Shown here piece after piece: positions 38,901-53,900 of a DNA stretch of 64,000 nt (its first letter is position 1; the number at the start of each line of letters is the position of its first letter). A program made the translations under genes and the position numbers. Where the stretch lies: the NCBI GenBank assembly GCA_902702965.1, contig CACRXP010000047.1, positions 1,027,156 to 1,091,155 of the forward strand. The letters run 5' to 3'. Source of the stretch: Spirometra erinaceieuropaei. Lineage: Eukaryota > Platyhelminthes > Cestoda > Diphyllobothriidea > Diphyllobothriidae. The notes beneath the pieces were generated by a model. It was not told the DNA's origin, ran no database searches, and was given only the letters and a program-made list of their open reading frames with translations.

Positions 38901-41900
38901 ACCGTCATTTCCATGAACGTTTGACTTTCATTTTCACAATATTCAGATTGTATGACATGTACTGCAAACCCCGTTCAAGTTCAGGAGCGTTCTGGCCGCA
39001 GAGTGACATATGATGTCGGGGCTGAGGCCGAAGGCTGTTTGTCTTGATAAATTGCCACGGCTAAACACCTCCATCTGCCAGCACTGACATTTGTTTAAGG
39101 GTAATATTTGTCGAGGCTTTTGCATCTGGACCCAAATGTCTTCCTCGCATATGTCTCTCCGCTCGGTATTGCCGTGAATGCCTCCGCCTGTTGCACATAC
39201 TTCGGCATTTCAGCGGGTCTAATTGGAGCTGCTTAGGTAGTTCGTTTTAAATAGTTTCCAGATTTACTTTGTGAATTCCCGCACATAAGTTGCGTGACGT
39301 TTTAAACAATAAGGCGAACGTTTCTGCAGACCGCACGCACTCAGTACCTCAAGGGTTGTTTAAATGTCCCCTTCTCAGGGTCTTCCGCTGCTTTGTATTT
39401 TATTCGTCCATTGAGTGGTTGCTTGGCAAAGCAGTCAGCCATCATCGAAGTTTTCTATAAATTTCCGAGAAAAAAAGTAGTAACTCACCTGTAAGGAACT
39501 ATAAAGCGATCACTCATAATACCCCTACCTAGCCACCGAATATACATGCCTATCAGGGGATGTCAATTCGCAGGTTCTGGAAAACTTTGAACATTCGCTA
39601 AACTCAGTCACAACTTGTTGGACTGTTTGGCTATGAACGAATACCTTCAGCTAGTTTCTGCATCGCTACGCTAGCTGACAAGTAGAAATCAAGGGGTGCA
39701 CAAATGTTTGTTTTTAAAGAACAGCCGTACAAAATGGGATTAAACGACTGTGTGGTTAAAATTTTGCCAAAAAATCCGAAGGAGCTCTGATCGAAGACAG
39801 ATACAGTGCGTGACCGATCTCATGAAATGCTAGTCGAAATTCTGAAAGATGTTTTCGATTAGGAATAATTACTTAGGTGAAATTGTAATATTGATTAGCA
39901 TGAAGTATAATCCCATAGTATTTCGGACTAATCAGGACGTCGGCTTTTGACTGCACTTCTTTTTTGCCTCCTGCAGAAACCACACTCGGTAAAAAGTGAC
40001 TGCTTAAATAGCATGCATTTTTCCTATTGGTTTTCGATGGTCTTGTAAATTCGAATATATTTTATAAAAAACATGCACATAAATATATTTTTTTCACTTT
40101 TTTGGTAGAAAATCACATGACTTTGTATTTTATATCCGAAGAAAGTGTCTATTTAGGTTTTTAAAAAGTTTCTAGTTATCAAGTTTTTAAGACCGTGCGA
40201 TGTCCGTGCATACAGGGCCGCACATGTCCGTTTACCAATGCTCCCCATGAAATGTACAGCACTGTCCGGATCCATTACAAAATTTTATGAATTCTATATG
40301 ATATCTTCTTAAAGACACAGAGGAATATATGATTTGCCTTACGCGGAAAGCATGCAACTTGTAGACTGAAATCACTAAACGCTAATGCAATGGCAGATCG
40401 GACTCAAAATTATTCAGGAATTAGGAAACTTTTTTAAAACCTAAATATACACATTCTTCGGATATAAAATACAAAGTCAATGTGATTTTCTACCAAAGCA
40501 GTGAAGGAAAGCATATTTATGTGCATGTTTTCTATAAAATATATTCGAATTTACAAGACCATCGAAAACCAATAGGAAAAATGCATGCTATTTAAGCAGT
40601 CACTTTTTACCGAGTGTGGTTTTTGCAGGAGGTAAAAAAGAAGTGCAGTCAAAAGCCGACATCCTGGTGAGTCAGAAATACTATAGGATTATGCTGCATG
40701 CTAACCAGTATTACAACTTCACATAAGTAATCCTTCCAAATCGAAAACGCATTTCAGAATTTCGGTTAACATTTCATAAGATCGGTCACGTACTGTATAA
40801 GTAGGATCGATCAGCCAAATACTTCAGCGAAACGTTAAGGTCTTCCGGTAATAAATTCATAGCCCATCCCATTATCCAAAAATCCATCCTCATACCAACT
40901 TTTAGCAAGATAACATGAGAGTTATTATTTCCACAAAAGAAAGTGATCTCACAGTTATTCAAATTTCCATAAAAGACGGACCATATTTTTAGGCTATGAA
41001 GGTTGCGTAGATCGGAATTTTACAAATCACGCCTTTGTTTAGCCACAGCGAAGAAAGCATTATCTAGTGAGTGCTTTCACTCAGTCAACACAACGAACGC
41101 AACTGGAAAACTCACTGAACGATGCCCTCGACGTGACTCACTTTTGCGCCCCAGACTCCATCCTCTTTTGAAGTAGCTATTGTGTAGATTCCTAAAAATC
41201 AAAAGTTAACAAAGCACTAGGATCTTTCCGAAATACGGCGCCCTCGGATTCTGTCTTAAGAGCCGCCTCGACATAAGGTGACAACGGCGGGTTGAAACTT
41301 GACTTCCCTGTGGCTTAGCGTTTTAAAGCAAAATAAGATGCGCTTGAGGCAGTTTGCCGAGCACATGACTGACACACCGCTTGCGGTATGAAAATTTTTT
41401 TATCGTCATCTGAAAGTCATTTTATCCCTGACGCTTCCAGTCCCGCCCGCTGGAAAGTTGAAGCTTTTGAGGCATCTTACGTACAGACGGAACTTGATTG
41501 GCTAGCGTTTTGATAAGTGACTTCGGGATATTAAAAAGTCGCCCATAAGCCGACGGGGTGACTTGTAAAGCATCTTCAGTAAGTTGTCTTCAAAAAAATT
41601 ACACATGATGCCAGTTATCCCAATGTTTTATTAGTTTTTGTAAAAGTATGTGCATGCTAGTGGCTTGGTGCCACAGTGTTGGACTTGACGGTCGTTCGCG
41701 CAGGTCCAGTAACCCAGAGGTGAAGTCAAACGACAAATGCATTGCAGTAGCAAAAAATTGTCCGAATTTTCGTGAATAAAGTGCTCCACTTCCGAAAGTG
41801 GTTTGATTCAATGACATTCGAGCGACGGACAGAAATGTGCAATATTTTGCCACAAAAATACCTACATTTGCAAAGATTCCTAATGAAAACTCCAAAGGCA

Positions 41901-44900
41901 ATTTGGCGAGCATATGTCTGCTTCCGACAAATTCTCTTCAGGCCTGTACATTTATGTGGCCATTGAAATAATAAATAGAAAGTTACGGCCAAGTAGATAA
42001 TTCTGCTGTAGCTCGGGTTTGGGGAGAAGGCGGGAGAGTGAAACACCAAAATTCCAGTCAGCGCCAGGGAGCACGTAGGCCCCGAGCAAAGGGCTTTGCT
42101 ATGTGTCAAGACACCATGTCGACCACTCTCATATGATTACAGTAAGCGGGCTAACTCATGAAATGTCAACCGAAATTCTGAAATGCGTTTTCGTTTCGAA
42201 AAGATTAATCAAGTAGGGTTGTAAAACTGGTCGGCCTACAACATAATTCTATAATACTTCAGTTACCTCAGGATGCTGCCTTTCGAACGAACTTCCTTCG
42301 AATGCATACAAAAATTATACTCTGTAAAAATGACTACTTAAGCAGCATGCATTTTCACCATTGGTTTTCGATGCCTCTCAAAGTCCAATTATTTTTTATG
42401 GAAAACAAGCATGAAAATATTGATTCTTTCGCTCATTCGGTAGAAATATAGTCTTTCGAAAGCCGACACCCTGAGGTAGTTGGATCATTATAGAATTATG
42501 CTGCATGATGATTGGTTTTACAACCCTATCTAATTAATCTTTTAGAATCCAGAACGCATTTTGTACTTTCGGTTGACATTTCATGAGTTAGTTCACCTAC
42601 TCTATCTAGGTACAATATACCAACATATAAATACGCAAATACCAGGCTTAAGATTTATTTATCATAAAAGTCAGACCGTTGAAACTGGCAGCCCTATGTA
42701 CTTCAGAGTCAGAACAAGGTTGATTCTGTGCGCTCTAGGGTTTTTACCGGAAGATGGATGCCATTTTTGACTTACGTCCCAAATGATCGCGAAATCAGCC
42801 CATGTATAGCTTTCATTGTGTCTATAGACATTTTCATCTCCCATCTTCATTTTGTTCAGATGTCAACGAGAATAGGATTTGAGCGGCTACCTAAGTAGAT
42901 ACTAGATTGCTGCATAATCCGTAGGGCTACGTAAGGACCATTGCAAACTGGACCCAACCGTTGCTTGCGCGTGGATTCGCACGGCACCGACCTCACTTTC
43001 TTCTGATATTTTGTATGTTGCAGCACCACGACAAAGTAAAGATGACAGCGCACACAGCTGAACGCATTGACTGATCAGGCTTTTTTTCTTTGTCATACTA
43101 CAGCACTCAGTAGCGAATAATGCCTTAATTTATGATCGCTTTCCAAACTAATGTTTCCTTACTTATCCAACGATATAACGTCATAAACTCACCTTAATCT
43201 ACAGTAAAAATGGAAGATTACTAAGCATCTATCACAATGGAAGTCGTTAATTACTTGAGCAAGATCTTATTTCGCAGCCGTACCTGTTAGGGCTTAGGGG
43301 TTGTGGTTAGGTGTAGGTGCTTGTCTACTGCAACTACGGCTACGAATTGAGATCCGATCATTACTCGTTTATAGAGAATAATCTAAATGTCCTGTGTAGG
43401 TGCTTGTCTACTGCAAATACGGCTACGAAATGAGATCCGATCATTACTTGTTTATAGAGAATAATCTAAATGCCCGGTGTAGGTGCTTGTCTACTGCAAA
43501 TACGACTACGAATTGAGATCCGATCACTACCTGTTTATAGAGAATAATCTAAATGTCCGATGTAGGTGCTTGTCTACTGCAAATACGACTACGAATTGCG
43601 ATCCGATCATTACCTGTTTATAGAGAATAATCTAAATGTCCGGTGTAGGTGCTTGTCTACTGCAAATACGACTACGAATTGAGATCCGATCATTACTTGT
43701 TTATAGAGAATAATCTAAATGTCCGGCTATTGCGCTAAAAAGCCTGCATTTCTTTATGTATTACTGACGGCTGGAATTGTGCGTCTTTACAGCAGATGTT
43801 GCGTGAACTTAATTGGTCATTTGTTAATATGTTTGTCTGTAATCAAATACAGTGGGGGAGCTAATTCATGAAATGTCGGCATAAACTCCGAAATGCGTTT
43901 CCGTTTCGAAAAGATTAGTTAAGTAGGGTTGTAAAACCAATCATCGTACAACATAATTTTATAGTAATTCAGTTACCCCAGGATGCCGGCTTTCGAACAA
44001 ACTCCCTTTCAGTTTCATATAAAAACAAACGCACAATAATTACTACTTAAGTAGTATGTATTTTCTCATCGATTTTCGATGTCCTCAAATATTTAATTAT
44101 ATTTCCTGGAAAACATGCATAAAATGTTCATTCTTTTGCTCATTTAGTAGAAAATTACGTCTTCTCTCAATTTTGCACTCGAAGGGAGGGTATAATTCGG
44201 TTTCAAAAGAGTTTCTAATTGTGAATTTTTTTAAAACCGTGTAACGGCCGTTCATAAAACGCAATCTCTCTGCATTTACGAATGTGTCTTGTAAAGTTAA
44301 CAATATTGCTCAAATTCACTGCTAAGTTTTATGAACCCCATGTGGTCTCCTCTTAATACCGTGGAAAAATGTATGGTTTTCTCTACAAGGAAAATATAAG
44401 GCTGGCAGTTTCGAAACCCTGAATGCAAGTGTAACAGCAGGTCGGATTCAAAATTATTCGGGAATCAAAAAAGTTTTTTAAAACCAAATATACTCTTCTT
44501 CTGAGTATAAAATCGGAAGAAGACGTGATGTTCTAGCGATCAAGTGAAAGAAGGATTATTTTCATGCATGTTTTCCATGGAATATAATTGAATGTTTCAG
44601 GGCATCGAAGGTCAGTGAGAGATTGCATGCTACTTAAGTAGTCATTTTTTGCAGTAAATAGATCCGACATGCTATCAAAAATAAGTTTTTTGAAAGCCGA
44701 ACTTCTGAGGTAACTGAACTATTATAGAATTATGCTGCATGATGATTAGTTTTACAACACTAATTAATTAATCTTTTCGAAACGGAAGCGCATTTCAGAA
44801 TTGCTGTTGACATTTCACGAGTTAGCCCATTTACTGTATTTCAAATCACTTAGATAGGGCGCTTTTTGTAAAGCCATCTCAAGTAGAACAATTATTATTT

Positions 44901-47900
44901 AAGGTTTTGAGAACCTCACTTAGGAGTAATGTTTTGTCATCGTAATTGATACGCAAGTGGATCTCTCGCTTGTTTGCAAACAAGCCGTACTCTGAACTAA
45001 CTTCCAATAGCTTGCAAATTATGGGTTCACAGAAAGGCCTGGTTTACTTTCTTTTTGGAAGCTGAGCTGTGTTTCTTATGTTCATGTGCTTTAAAACTAA
45101 CTTGGAAGGTCCGAGGTATCAACGCACCTTTATATCGACTCTGGCTTAAAGACAGTATTCATCCTGGTGTTCATACCATATTCTAACAGACCGCCATAGA
45201 GCCAATCTTTTTAATCATTTTGGAGAATTACACATTACTAAGCAGAGATCTCTCAAATTCAGACGTGCCGAGACCGTAGATTCTAAGATTCACAAAAAAT
45301 CTATGACTCAAGTGTGTCTTGTGAATTCCAGGCGGACTGTTTGGGGTATTCGGTTGGACAGTCATCGTACGGCATTAAAATTAATGAATTCCATACTATG
45401 CAGTTGGCTGGGCGGGTAACTTGACACAAATGGAATTCAACACACGGCTCTCGGTGAGCCTTTTAACTAAGACGACTAGAGTGTTGGCTGTACCCAGGCC
45501 TCCTTCTTTCTGTCTTGCGTTCGGATTTAACCGAGGTTGCTGAGTCTATCGTAACTGAGCCACATGGATTATTCAAGATCTTCAAAATTGCCTCATAAGA
45601 ATGGTTTCTCGAAAATGATAGGACAGCGAGTGCGCGGCTCAATGATAGAGCATTGGACTACTTAATTCTCAATGGCCAAATGACCCGGGTTAGAATTCTA
45701 TGTTGTCCAGGTCAGTGGCTGTGCGTCGCTAACTGACGATGGCCAATAGGAAAGAAATGACCATCTTACTCTGATCTTCTTTTTTCCGCTTTCCTTGTTA
45801 ACCAAAAACGCATTAATTTTACCAAACTCCTTGAACGTTTTGTCGGCTCTCTAAAATACTGACAAAAAGAATGGCTATATTTGCCGCAAACGAAGCAAAG
45901 GAAAGCCGACCAGGAACTTCTGTCATCATCTGACAGATACTCATATCTCTGGTCCTGGTGTACTCCGCGAACAAGATAAACAATATATTTGAAGTTCGTC
46001 CGTCCTTGGCCCTCTTTGCTCGTTAAAAGGGCCTTGAGAGAAATTCATCATGTCAATAAATCCCGATTATGTGGAACTTAGACTCCTGTGGAAAAGACAC
46101 GTAAATAAGGTGTTCCATTAAATTTAAAACATAATGAAACTTGGAACCTGTGCCAACGGACTCAACCCACTTGTGTCCTTACTTGATAAAATTATAAGAT
46201 TGGTGTTGGTAGTGGAGTATGCACCAGCACAATTTATTTCATTCGCTTTGGTGTCCTCACATGCGTATGTAGGCAGACCTTCTTTCGCTTTTCAAGTTTT
46301 ATTCGACAAATAGCACCCTGATCTTCACTACTTTCTGACATTCTAGTGAATAAAAGCAATACATCGTATTCTTCTACATTTAAGTATACGTCGCAATAGT
46401 GAGATGTTTTTTGGTACATTTTTGATTTATACCCTTACAAATAAGAGTTCCCAGTGAGAATTTAATTAACCTGTAGTGAACGACTGTCAAAAAGCAGGAT
46501 CTTTTAGGTCTGGAAAGACGAGAAGAAAATTAACAAGTAGAGGAAACTTTTCTAACATCCTGAAGCTGCCAGTTAGGCGTTGGATCTAACCGTTGTACGT
46601 CTTAATGTGTTTCGCCTTAAATTACGTGCAATCGCTGAACACAAACTAAATGCTGCGCCCAACGTGGTATTGTGCATGCACAATTGTATCGTTTCATTTT
46701 AGGCTGGAAATAGTTGCCGGTCTATTCTTTTTTTATGATAATTATCGTGTTACACATTGAGTGTTGCAATGGAAGTGAACAAATGCATTTTGACAGAAAA
46801 AATATTTATCCCGCTTGCATGAGTTTCCTGTTAGTAAAATATGGTCCTCAGTTAGAAAACGTGACTGCAGTTAACATGAGCAAGAACAAGAACAGTTGCA
46901 ATTGAACAGGAAATGGGGGAATTTATGACTTCGTCAAAGTCAGTGTGCCTCTTTGCTTTTGACTTGTTTAAATTCAGTCTGGGAAAGCCACGTTTTATAG
47001 CTTCTGACAGTCGGTTTCTGTGCCATTGTGAAAGGTCAGGATAAAACATTTTGCGTTCTGATGATCGCATGTTCCGCCTCTTCAATGCATAAATGTGTTT
47101 ACGAACATATAAGCAGAGAAGTCGTTTCTGACACACCTTAAGACGCCATTAGTACTTGACGACCTTCCAATATCATTTTTCGAACGATGGTGTCTTCAAG
47201 AAGAGGAGACGTGGACGTTTTATGCCCGATATGCTGAAATGAACGGCTCGTCCTCACAGATCATTTGAAAAGCCAGCATTTTGAGCGTTTTCCGAAGACG
47301 CTGTATTCCAAGTCATAAAACTGTGTACTGTGGTGGTAAGCGCTAAACACCTGCGATATAGGTGGAGTAGATAAGACCGGCTTACGGGCTTAGACATAAT
47401 CAGCCCATTTTGACTCGTACAAAGAATGCACATCTTGCATTTCTCTCATAAAACGCCTTTTCGCTTACCTGGTGGCAAAGGCTTGTACTATCTAGTTACC
47501 GGTCGAGCCCCAGAAACACTTCGTCATTTTTCTGAGCTCTTTATCTTGCGCAGAAAGAACAGTGACAACAGAACAAGCGACAGTTATAGGCGGTATGAAC
47601 CAATAAAAACGGGATGACGAGGCCAGATCAATAAATCTAAAGTAAGTGGGCTGAAATATCAATCAAAATTCCGAAATGCGTTTTAATTTCGAAAGATGAA
47701 TAAGATGGGGTTGTAAAACTAGTCGGCCTGCAACATCATTCTATAAAATTTCAATTACCTCAGGATGCCGGCTATCGAACGAACTTCTTTCCGGCTACAT
47801 GCGAAAACCACACTCTGCAAAATATGACTACTTATGTAGCATGATTTTTTCTCATTTATTTTCGGTGCCCCTAAAAGTCCAATTATCTTTAATGAAAAAC

Positions 47901-50900
47901 ATGCACAAAAATATTCATTCTTTTGCTCAGCCGGTTGACAATTACGTCTTCTTTTAATTTTATACTTGAAGTATGGAGATAATTCGGTTTCCAAAAACTT
48001 TTCCAATTCCCGAATAATTTTGAGCCCACTCTACCGTTACACTTGGATTTAGGGTTTCCAAACTACTAGCCATATATTTTTCGCGTACGGAAAACCCCAC
48101 ACTTCTCTACGGAGCTAAAGGGGAACTATATAAGATTCACAAAATTTAGCAGTGGAGTTAATCCACATTGTTAACTTTACAAGCCACATTGGTAAATGAA
48201 GAGACATAAAGTTTAAGGAACGGCCATTTCACGGTATTTAAAAGTCCCACAATTAAAAGCTTTTTTAAAATCGAATTATGTCCTCCCTTAAGTATAAAAA
48301 TAGAAGAAGATGTAATTATCTACCGAATGAGCAAAAGAATGAATATTTTTTGCATGCTTTCCGTGAAATATAATTGGAAATTTAGGGGCATCGAAAATCA
48401 ATGAGAAGCATGCAGGCTACTTAGATACTCATTGTTTGCAGAGTGTGGATTTTGCATGTAGCCGGGTGGAAGTTCATTCGAAAGCCGGCCTCCTAAGGTA
48501 ACGAAATATTATAGAATTATGTTGCAGGATGATTAGTTTTACAACCCCACTTAATTCATCTTTTCGAAACGGAAACGCATTTCGGGATTTCGGTTGACAT
48601 TTCATGAGTTAGTCCACCTGCCGTATTAATTAAATTTTCATCCTCGGCTTATCTTGCTTCTGGAGGGGTCGAGTTACCAATCGACTATCCCGTAATCAAA
48701 GGCAAGCCTTCCTGTAATCTAGGCTTTTTCGGAGAACTGTGGACTAATAGAAGACTGCGATCGATGAGTGATTGTCTTCCGTGGATAGGAGGACAAGCGT
48801 ACTCAGAGCAGGTATGCAAAATACTCGTAGCACTTGTTTGTGGAAAACCTCTTACCAGTGCATTGTACGCAGAGTCTGGCCTGACAGTTTTTTACATGAT
48901 ATCTGACACCGCTGCTTCCAGTTAACAACTTGTAGTGGAGTCCTATCGGGCACAGCAATCATAAAAAGGACCCAACTAATCACGTGTCGCTTTTGAAATT
49001 CTTGATTGGCTGCCTTCAAGGAAAATAAGTCCGCTATCTAGAGATTGACGAAATAATATTTTGTAGGGTCGGAGCCAGAGTGCAGACGTTTTTTTTTACG
49101 GGATGAGTGCTCTTGGTGGTTTTTTTATGAGATTGAAGAAAGTGAGGATTTATGGATCGGCAAAGGAAACACCCCTCTTCACATCTGAATGAATAGCAGT
49201 ATCACAGCTTTAAGCCTTTTGGCTTCTGGAAAGGGAAAGCTTATCCAGCACTGGAATCGCCTGCTTGCTCTTCTAGCTTAACTTTCTCATAAAAAGTGCC
49301 ATCGTCGGAGTCGAGGGTAAAATGTAACGGACAAGTTCTCTCGAAAATGCTGTGCTTAATCTGTTGAAAACCTGTTATTTAGCAACTTCAGGTCAATGGA
49401 ACCTTAGAAAGCTGTCAAAATTCTTATGTCCAGCTGACGGAAAGGCACAATAAATCGGCCGGTGCACGGGGAGTGTGTACGTTATCGATTTAGAAGGATA
49501 ACTTTAGTGGGATTGTAATACTGACTACCTAGTGGCATAATTCTGTGATATTTCAGACACATCAGGACGTTGGATTTTGATTCCACTTCTTTTAGGGCAC
49601 CTTCAAAAATCACATTCGATAAAACTAATACTTAATAAAACAAACGCCTTCCTGATCATTGCAATTTTTATTGATTTTCGATGGCCTTATACAAACGCAA
49701 ATAGATTCTGACATATTTTCCAAAAAAAACTCATCAAAATATTACAAAATGTACTCATTTGGTAGCAAATGGCGCCTTCTTCAAGTATTGTACTGGAACG
49801 AAGGGTGTCTTTAGAGTGTAAAGATTTCTAATTATGAGGTTTTTTAAGATAGTGCATCCTATCGGTCTTCGTATTAATCATCCTTGTAGATTATGCAACA
49901 TAGCTCACATTCACGGCAAAATTTTGTGATGCCAAATGGTCCCTTTCTAATTGCACGGAGGAATGTATGACTTTCCTTACACAAAACTTATACAGCGTGT
50001 AAACTGAAAACCCTAAACGCAAGTGCGACGGCGGATCGAGTTTAAAATTATTCGGCAGTAGCAAAACTTCTTTCGAACCTAAAGATGCCATTTGTTCGAG
50101 TATACTATTTGAAGGCGTAACTTTTTACCATGCAAGTACAATAAGTGATATTTTTACGGAGGCTTCCCACCAGATATATTTAAAATCAAAAGACGTCGAA
50201 AACTGATAAGAAACCGCAGTAAGTAAGTACTTACTTTTTTATGAATGTGCTGTTTTTAGGCGACCAAGCTAACGCCCTGGCATGTCTGAAATATCATGGA
50301 TTGTGTCGCGCGATAATAAATACTTTAAAACAACTTAAGGAATCCTTCTTAATCAAAAACGCATTTCAGAACTTCGATTATCATTTCATTTGTTCGGTTA
50401 CTAACTTTAGGCTAAAACAACTGCTTTAAGGGGTGCGATAAGTGCTCCTGCCTTCTAAATTTTTCACGGTAACCTCCCCATATTTCAGACAAACTCGCAT
50501 GAAAAGGTCCATCGACGTGTTAAAACACGTTGAAAACGGGCCCGATGTATGACAAGCGTAGGCAGGCTGCTAAGCTTTGTCAATCAGGGGACCCGCAATC
50601 ACCGTCGGTCGTGCCGGCATTGCCTTTCCATCGAAAAGAGTTGGATGGGAGAGGAAGGGCGCTGCGCAAGTCCGCCTCAGCATAAGCTAGTTCAGGCGCA
50701 AATTGGTCGTTCTGAGCACACTCCGTTTGACGCACAGTGGAAGCCGTCATTGGTGACGCTTGAACTCCCTAGCGCATCTGTAGATCCCGCCAAACCAGTG
50801 AATCAGAGGTCATAATTACCCAGCAGCTAGTACATCGGAAGGACATAAAACGGATCGATCAAACAGTCGGACTATGCTGCTGGATCCAGTAAACAAGCCC

Positions 50901-53900
50901 AGGAGGGGATTTATGAAAACTTACAGTGTGTGACCCATCTCATGAAATGTTGGCCGAAATTCTGAAATGCGTTTTTGATTGAGAAGGCTTCCTTAGGTGC
51001 AGTTGTAATACTGATTAGCTTGCGACAGAATCCTATAATAGTTCGGACTCGGCAAAATGTCAGCTTTCGAATGCGTTGCTTTCTAGTCTCCTGTAGAAGC
51101 CGAACTTCGCAAGAAATGACTACTTGAGTAGTATGCATTTTTCCCATTTATTTTCGGTGCTCTTGGGAATTCAAAAATGTCTTATAAAAATTACAAGCAA
51201 AAATATGCTTTCCCCCAGTAGTTTGGTAGATAATCACGTCATTTTTATATTTTATACCCGAAGAAGGAGGATAATTAGGTTTTAAAAATGTTTTTTAATT
51301 CCCGAATAATTTGGAACCTGATCAGTCGGTGAGTTAGTGCTCAGTGATTTCAGTCTACTAGGTGCATGCACTCCGCGTAAGCAAAATCACATATTTTTCC
51401 ATGCCTTTAAAGGCTATTATACAGAGCCCATAAGATTTCGCAATGGATGCGGACTATGTTGTACATTTCATGAGGAGCAATGTTAAACGTACAGGTACGA
51501 TGCTGTATGAATGGACAATGCACGGTCTTAAAAAAATTCCCAATTCCAAACATTTTTTGAAATCTAGTTATACTCCTTCTTCGAGTATAAAATATAAGAG
51601 TGGCGTGAGTGAAAGAAGGCATATTTTGTTCTTGTTTTCCATATAATATATTCGAACTTGCAAGAGCGATGAAAATCAGTGGGGAAAATGCATGCTACTT
51701 AAGCACTCACTTTTTTCCGAGTGCTAGAGAAGACTTTAAATCAGTGCATTAAAGGGTTGGCATCCTGCCGTGTCCCAAATATTATAGAATTATGCCTCAA
51801 AATAATTAATATTACAACCGCGCCTAAGTAATCCTTCCTAAACGAAAGCACATTTCAGAATTTAGGTCAACATTTCATGAGATCGGTCACTCACTGTACT
51901 TATTGCCAAATGAAAGGACTATCAGTTCCTTTTGTTGAGTTATTCGGTCCAATCATGTTACAACTTTGTTTTTGACCTCTTTAAGGTCTTGGGCCAGTCG
52001 ATTTACCGGATTTCACGTCAGCAGAAGGCTTGGCATTAAGTTAAGTGATATCGATCGGCTGTTGGCCATGAGGACAACTGGTCTGCGCAGTCCAAGGTCT
52101 TTGGCAGAGCGCATCATGTTTTTTCTTATTCCTATGGATGAACTTGACTGAAAGCTTAAAATGTCAGAGTCCTAACTCACTGGATCCAGAGATCGCCTTC
52201 TGGATTTCTGCCCTGAATAATTTGCCTCTGTATTGCTGCCATCATCTCCGGTGGTGGGTTGTTCTGTCGGTTTGAAAGATTAAAAAGTACGCATAGTCTC
52301 GGTGTGCTAACCGTTCTCACCTTTTGTTGGTAAATTAATACCTCCTCAGCCAGTATTTACAACGTTACCGAGCCTATGAATCACAATAATGATCAAAATT
52401 TAGGAAACAAAATCTTTAGACCTCCTGTTTCCAACGGACAATGGATTTAAATAATGCGAACACGTGGTTTTGTTGAAAAGTGATAAGAGCATCCACTTTT
52501 ATTGCACAAAGCCCTAAGTCAGCAGGATGTGGTTTAAAGATCAGTAGTGACGATAAAAATCCGCATACGACTTCTTCGTTAAAACTGAATAAATATTCTT
52601 GTCTTTTAAGATCCTATCTGTGTCTATTCGGAAGTGAAATTATTTTCCACCATTTCATAATAAGTAGCCGTTGGATGCAAGGCCACGCCCACATGAACAC
52701 CTGTATCATCTGATCATTTGCAGGGTTTTTAGTTTGTTATTGTTCATTTGCTTGTCTTTTTGAGCTGAAGTTTCACGCATCTACTATCATTCAAAAATAT
52801 TGCGGACAAAAGTTTGAAATGGCAAATTTGTAGAAGCAAAGGTACTTGTTAAATTGCTCCGAATAGACTTTTGGGGGATTCAGAAATAAGCTTTGCAGTG
52901 CTTCATTGCAGTCTGTTTTGTTCGTTTTTTTCATTATCCCATCCTTTCACGCCTACGACGAGCTTGAAATCGCAAACCATAGGCAGCTGTAAAATGTCTT
53001 CGAAAACTATTTGGAATGGACATAGGTGTTGCTGAAACTATATATTTCCGGCCATCAGATACTTATGACGTGGAAAAACTCCCGTGGGTGCCCAGAATGG
53101 CCCAGAATAATAGCCATATTAAACAAAAACCAACGTCAGTATGTTGCTTATCCAGTCTACACCTGTGATAGCACCCTGAACGTCAAAATATCCGCACGCC
53201 GTAACTAGCGATCGGCAAATCAAAAGGTTCTTTTGCCTGACGTTTCTGGTCCACACTCGAACCCATCATCAAAAACAATAAAAGACTGGGGCAGAGGACG
53301 CATAAAGGTTTTTTATTTATTAGATGCCCCTGCTACGCAATCATATACTTGTCTAAATGACAGTTCGGCCATCGGCTCTATGATGTCCACCGTGTACTCC
53401 ACAACAAGGGGAAACAGGCTCGAAGACATGCATGTGAATTAGTTTTTGACAAGGGTAGACTTGCGCAGCATCTACCGCACTCTATCCTTCTCTCCGCGTG
53501 AAGTAGGTATCAAGACAACCAAGAAGGTCGGAGGTGGGAGAGGGTGCAGATAGCTGGCACGGCCAAGCCCTTACCTTGGCGCTCCACTCCAGGGTTTTAA
53601 CCAATAATACCATTAACAGCAATAACAACGACATCAGGGAAGAGGCGAAGATGACTGGCAGCCATCCTCGCCCAAGCGCATCTACCGGTAGGGAACCAGG
53701 CTAACCAAGGAACCAGCGCCAACCAGGCTAAATACGGACATAGTAGACGCTCACGAACCTTAATCCTAACTAAATAAGCATCCCAAACATTCATTGCCGA
53801 ATGTTATACTTAGTGCGGCGATTGTATGATGATCTGCGTTTGAGCCGTCAACTATGACACTTATCGCTGATGTTCGTTATTGGAGTAATAAGCACTCCGT

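Noticed and set aside
41599..42109. Two overlapping minus frames of 104 and 127 codons
   Set aside because: They overlap in different frames and neither shows a family motif; probably chance.
43311..43725. CRISPR-like array
   Set aside because: The 83-bp units are contiguous with no unique spacers, and the context is a eukaryotic intron.
50549..50815. 88-codon plus frame of unusual, less AT-rich composition
   Set aside because: A second frame across the same bases is also open, no splice borders fit phase 0, and no family was recognised. It could be an old retroelement piece but cannot be supported.
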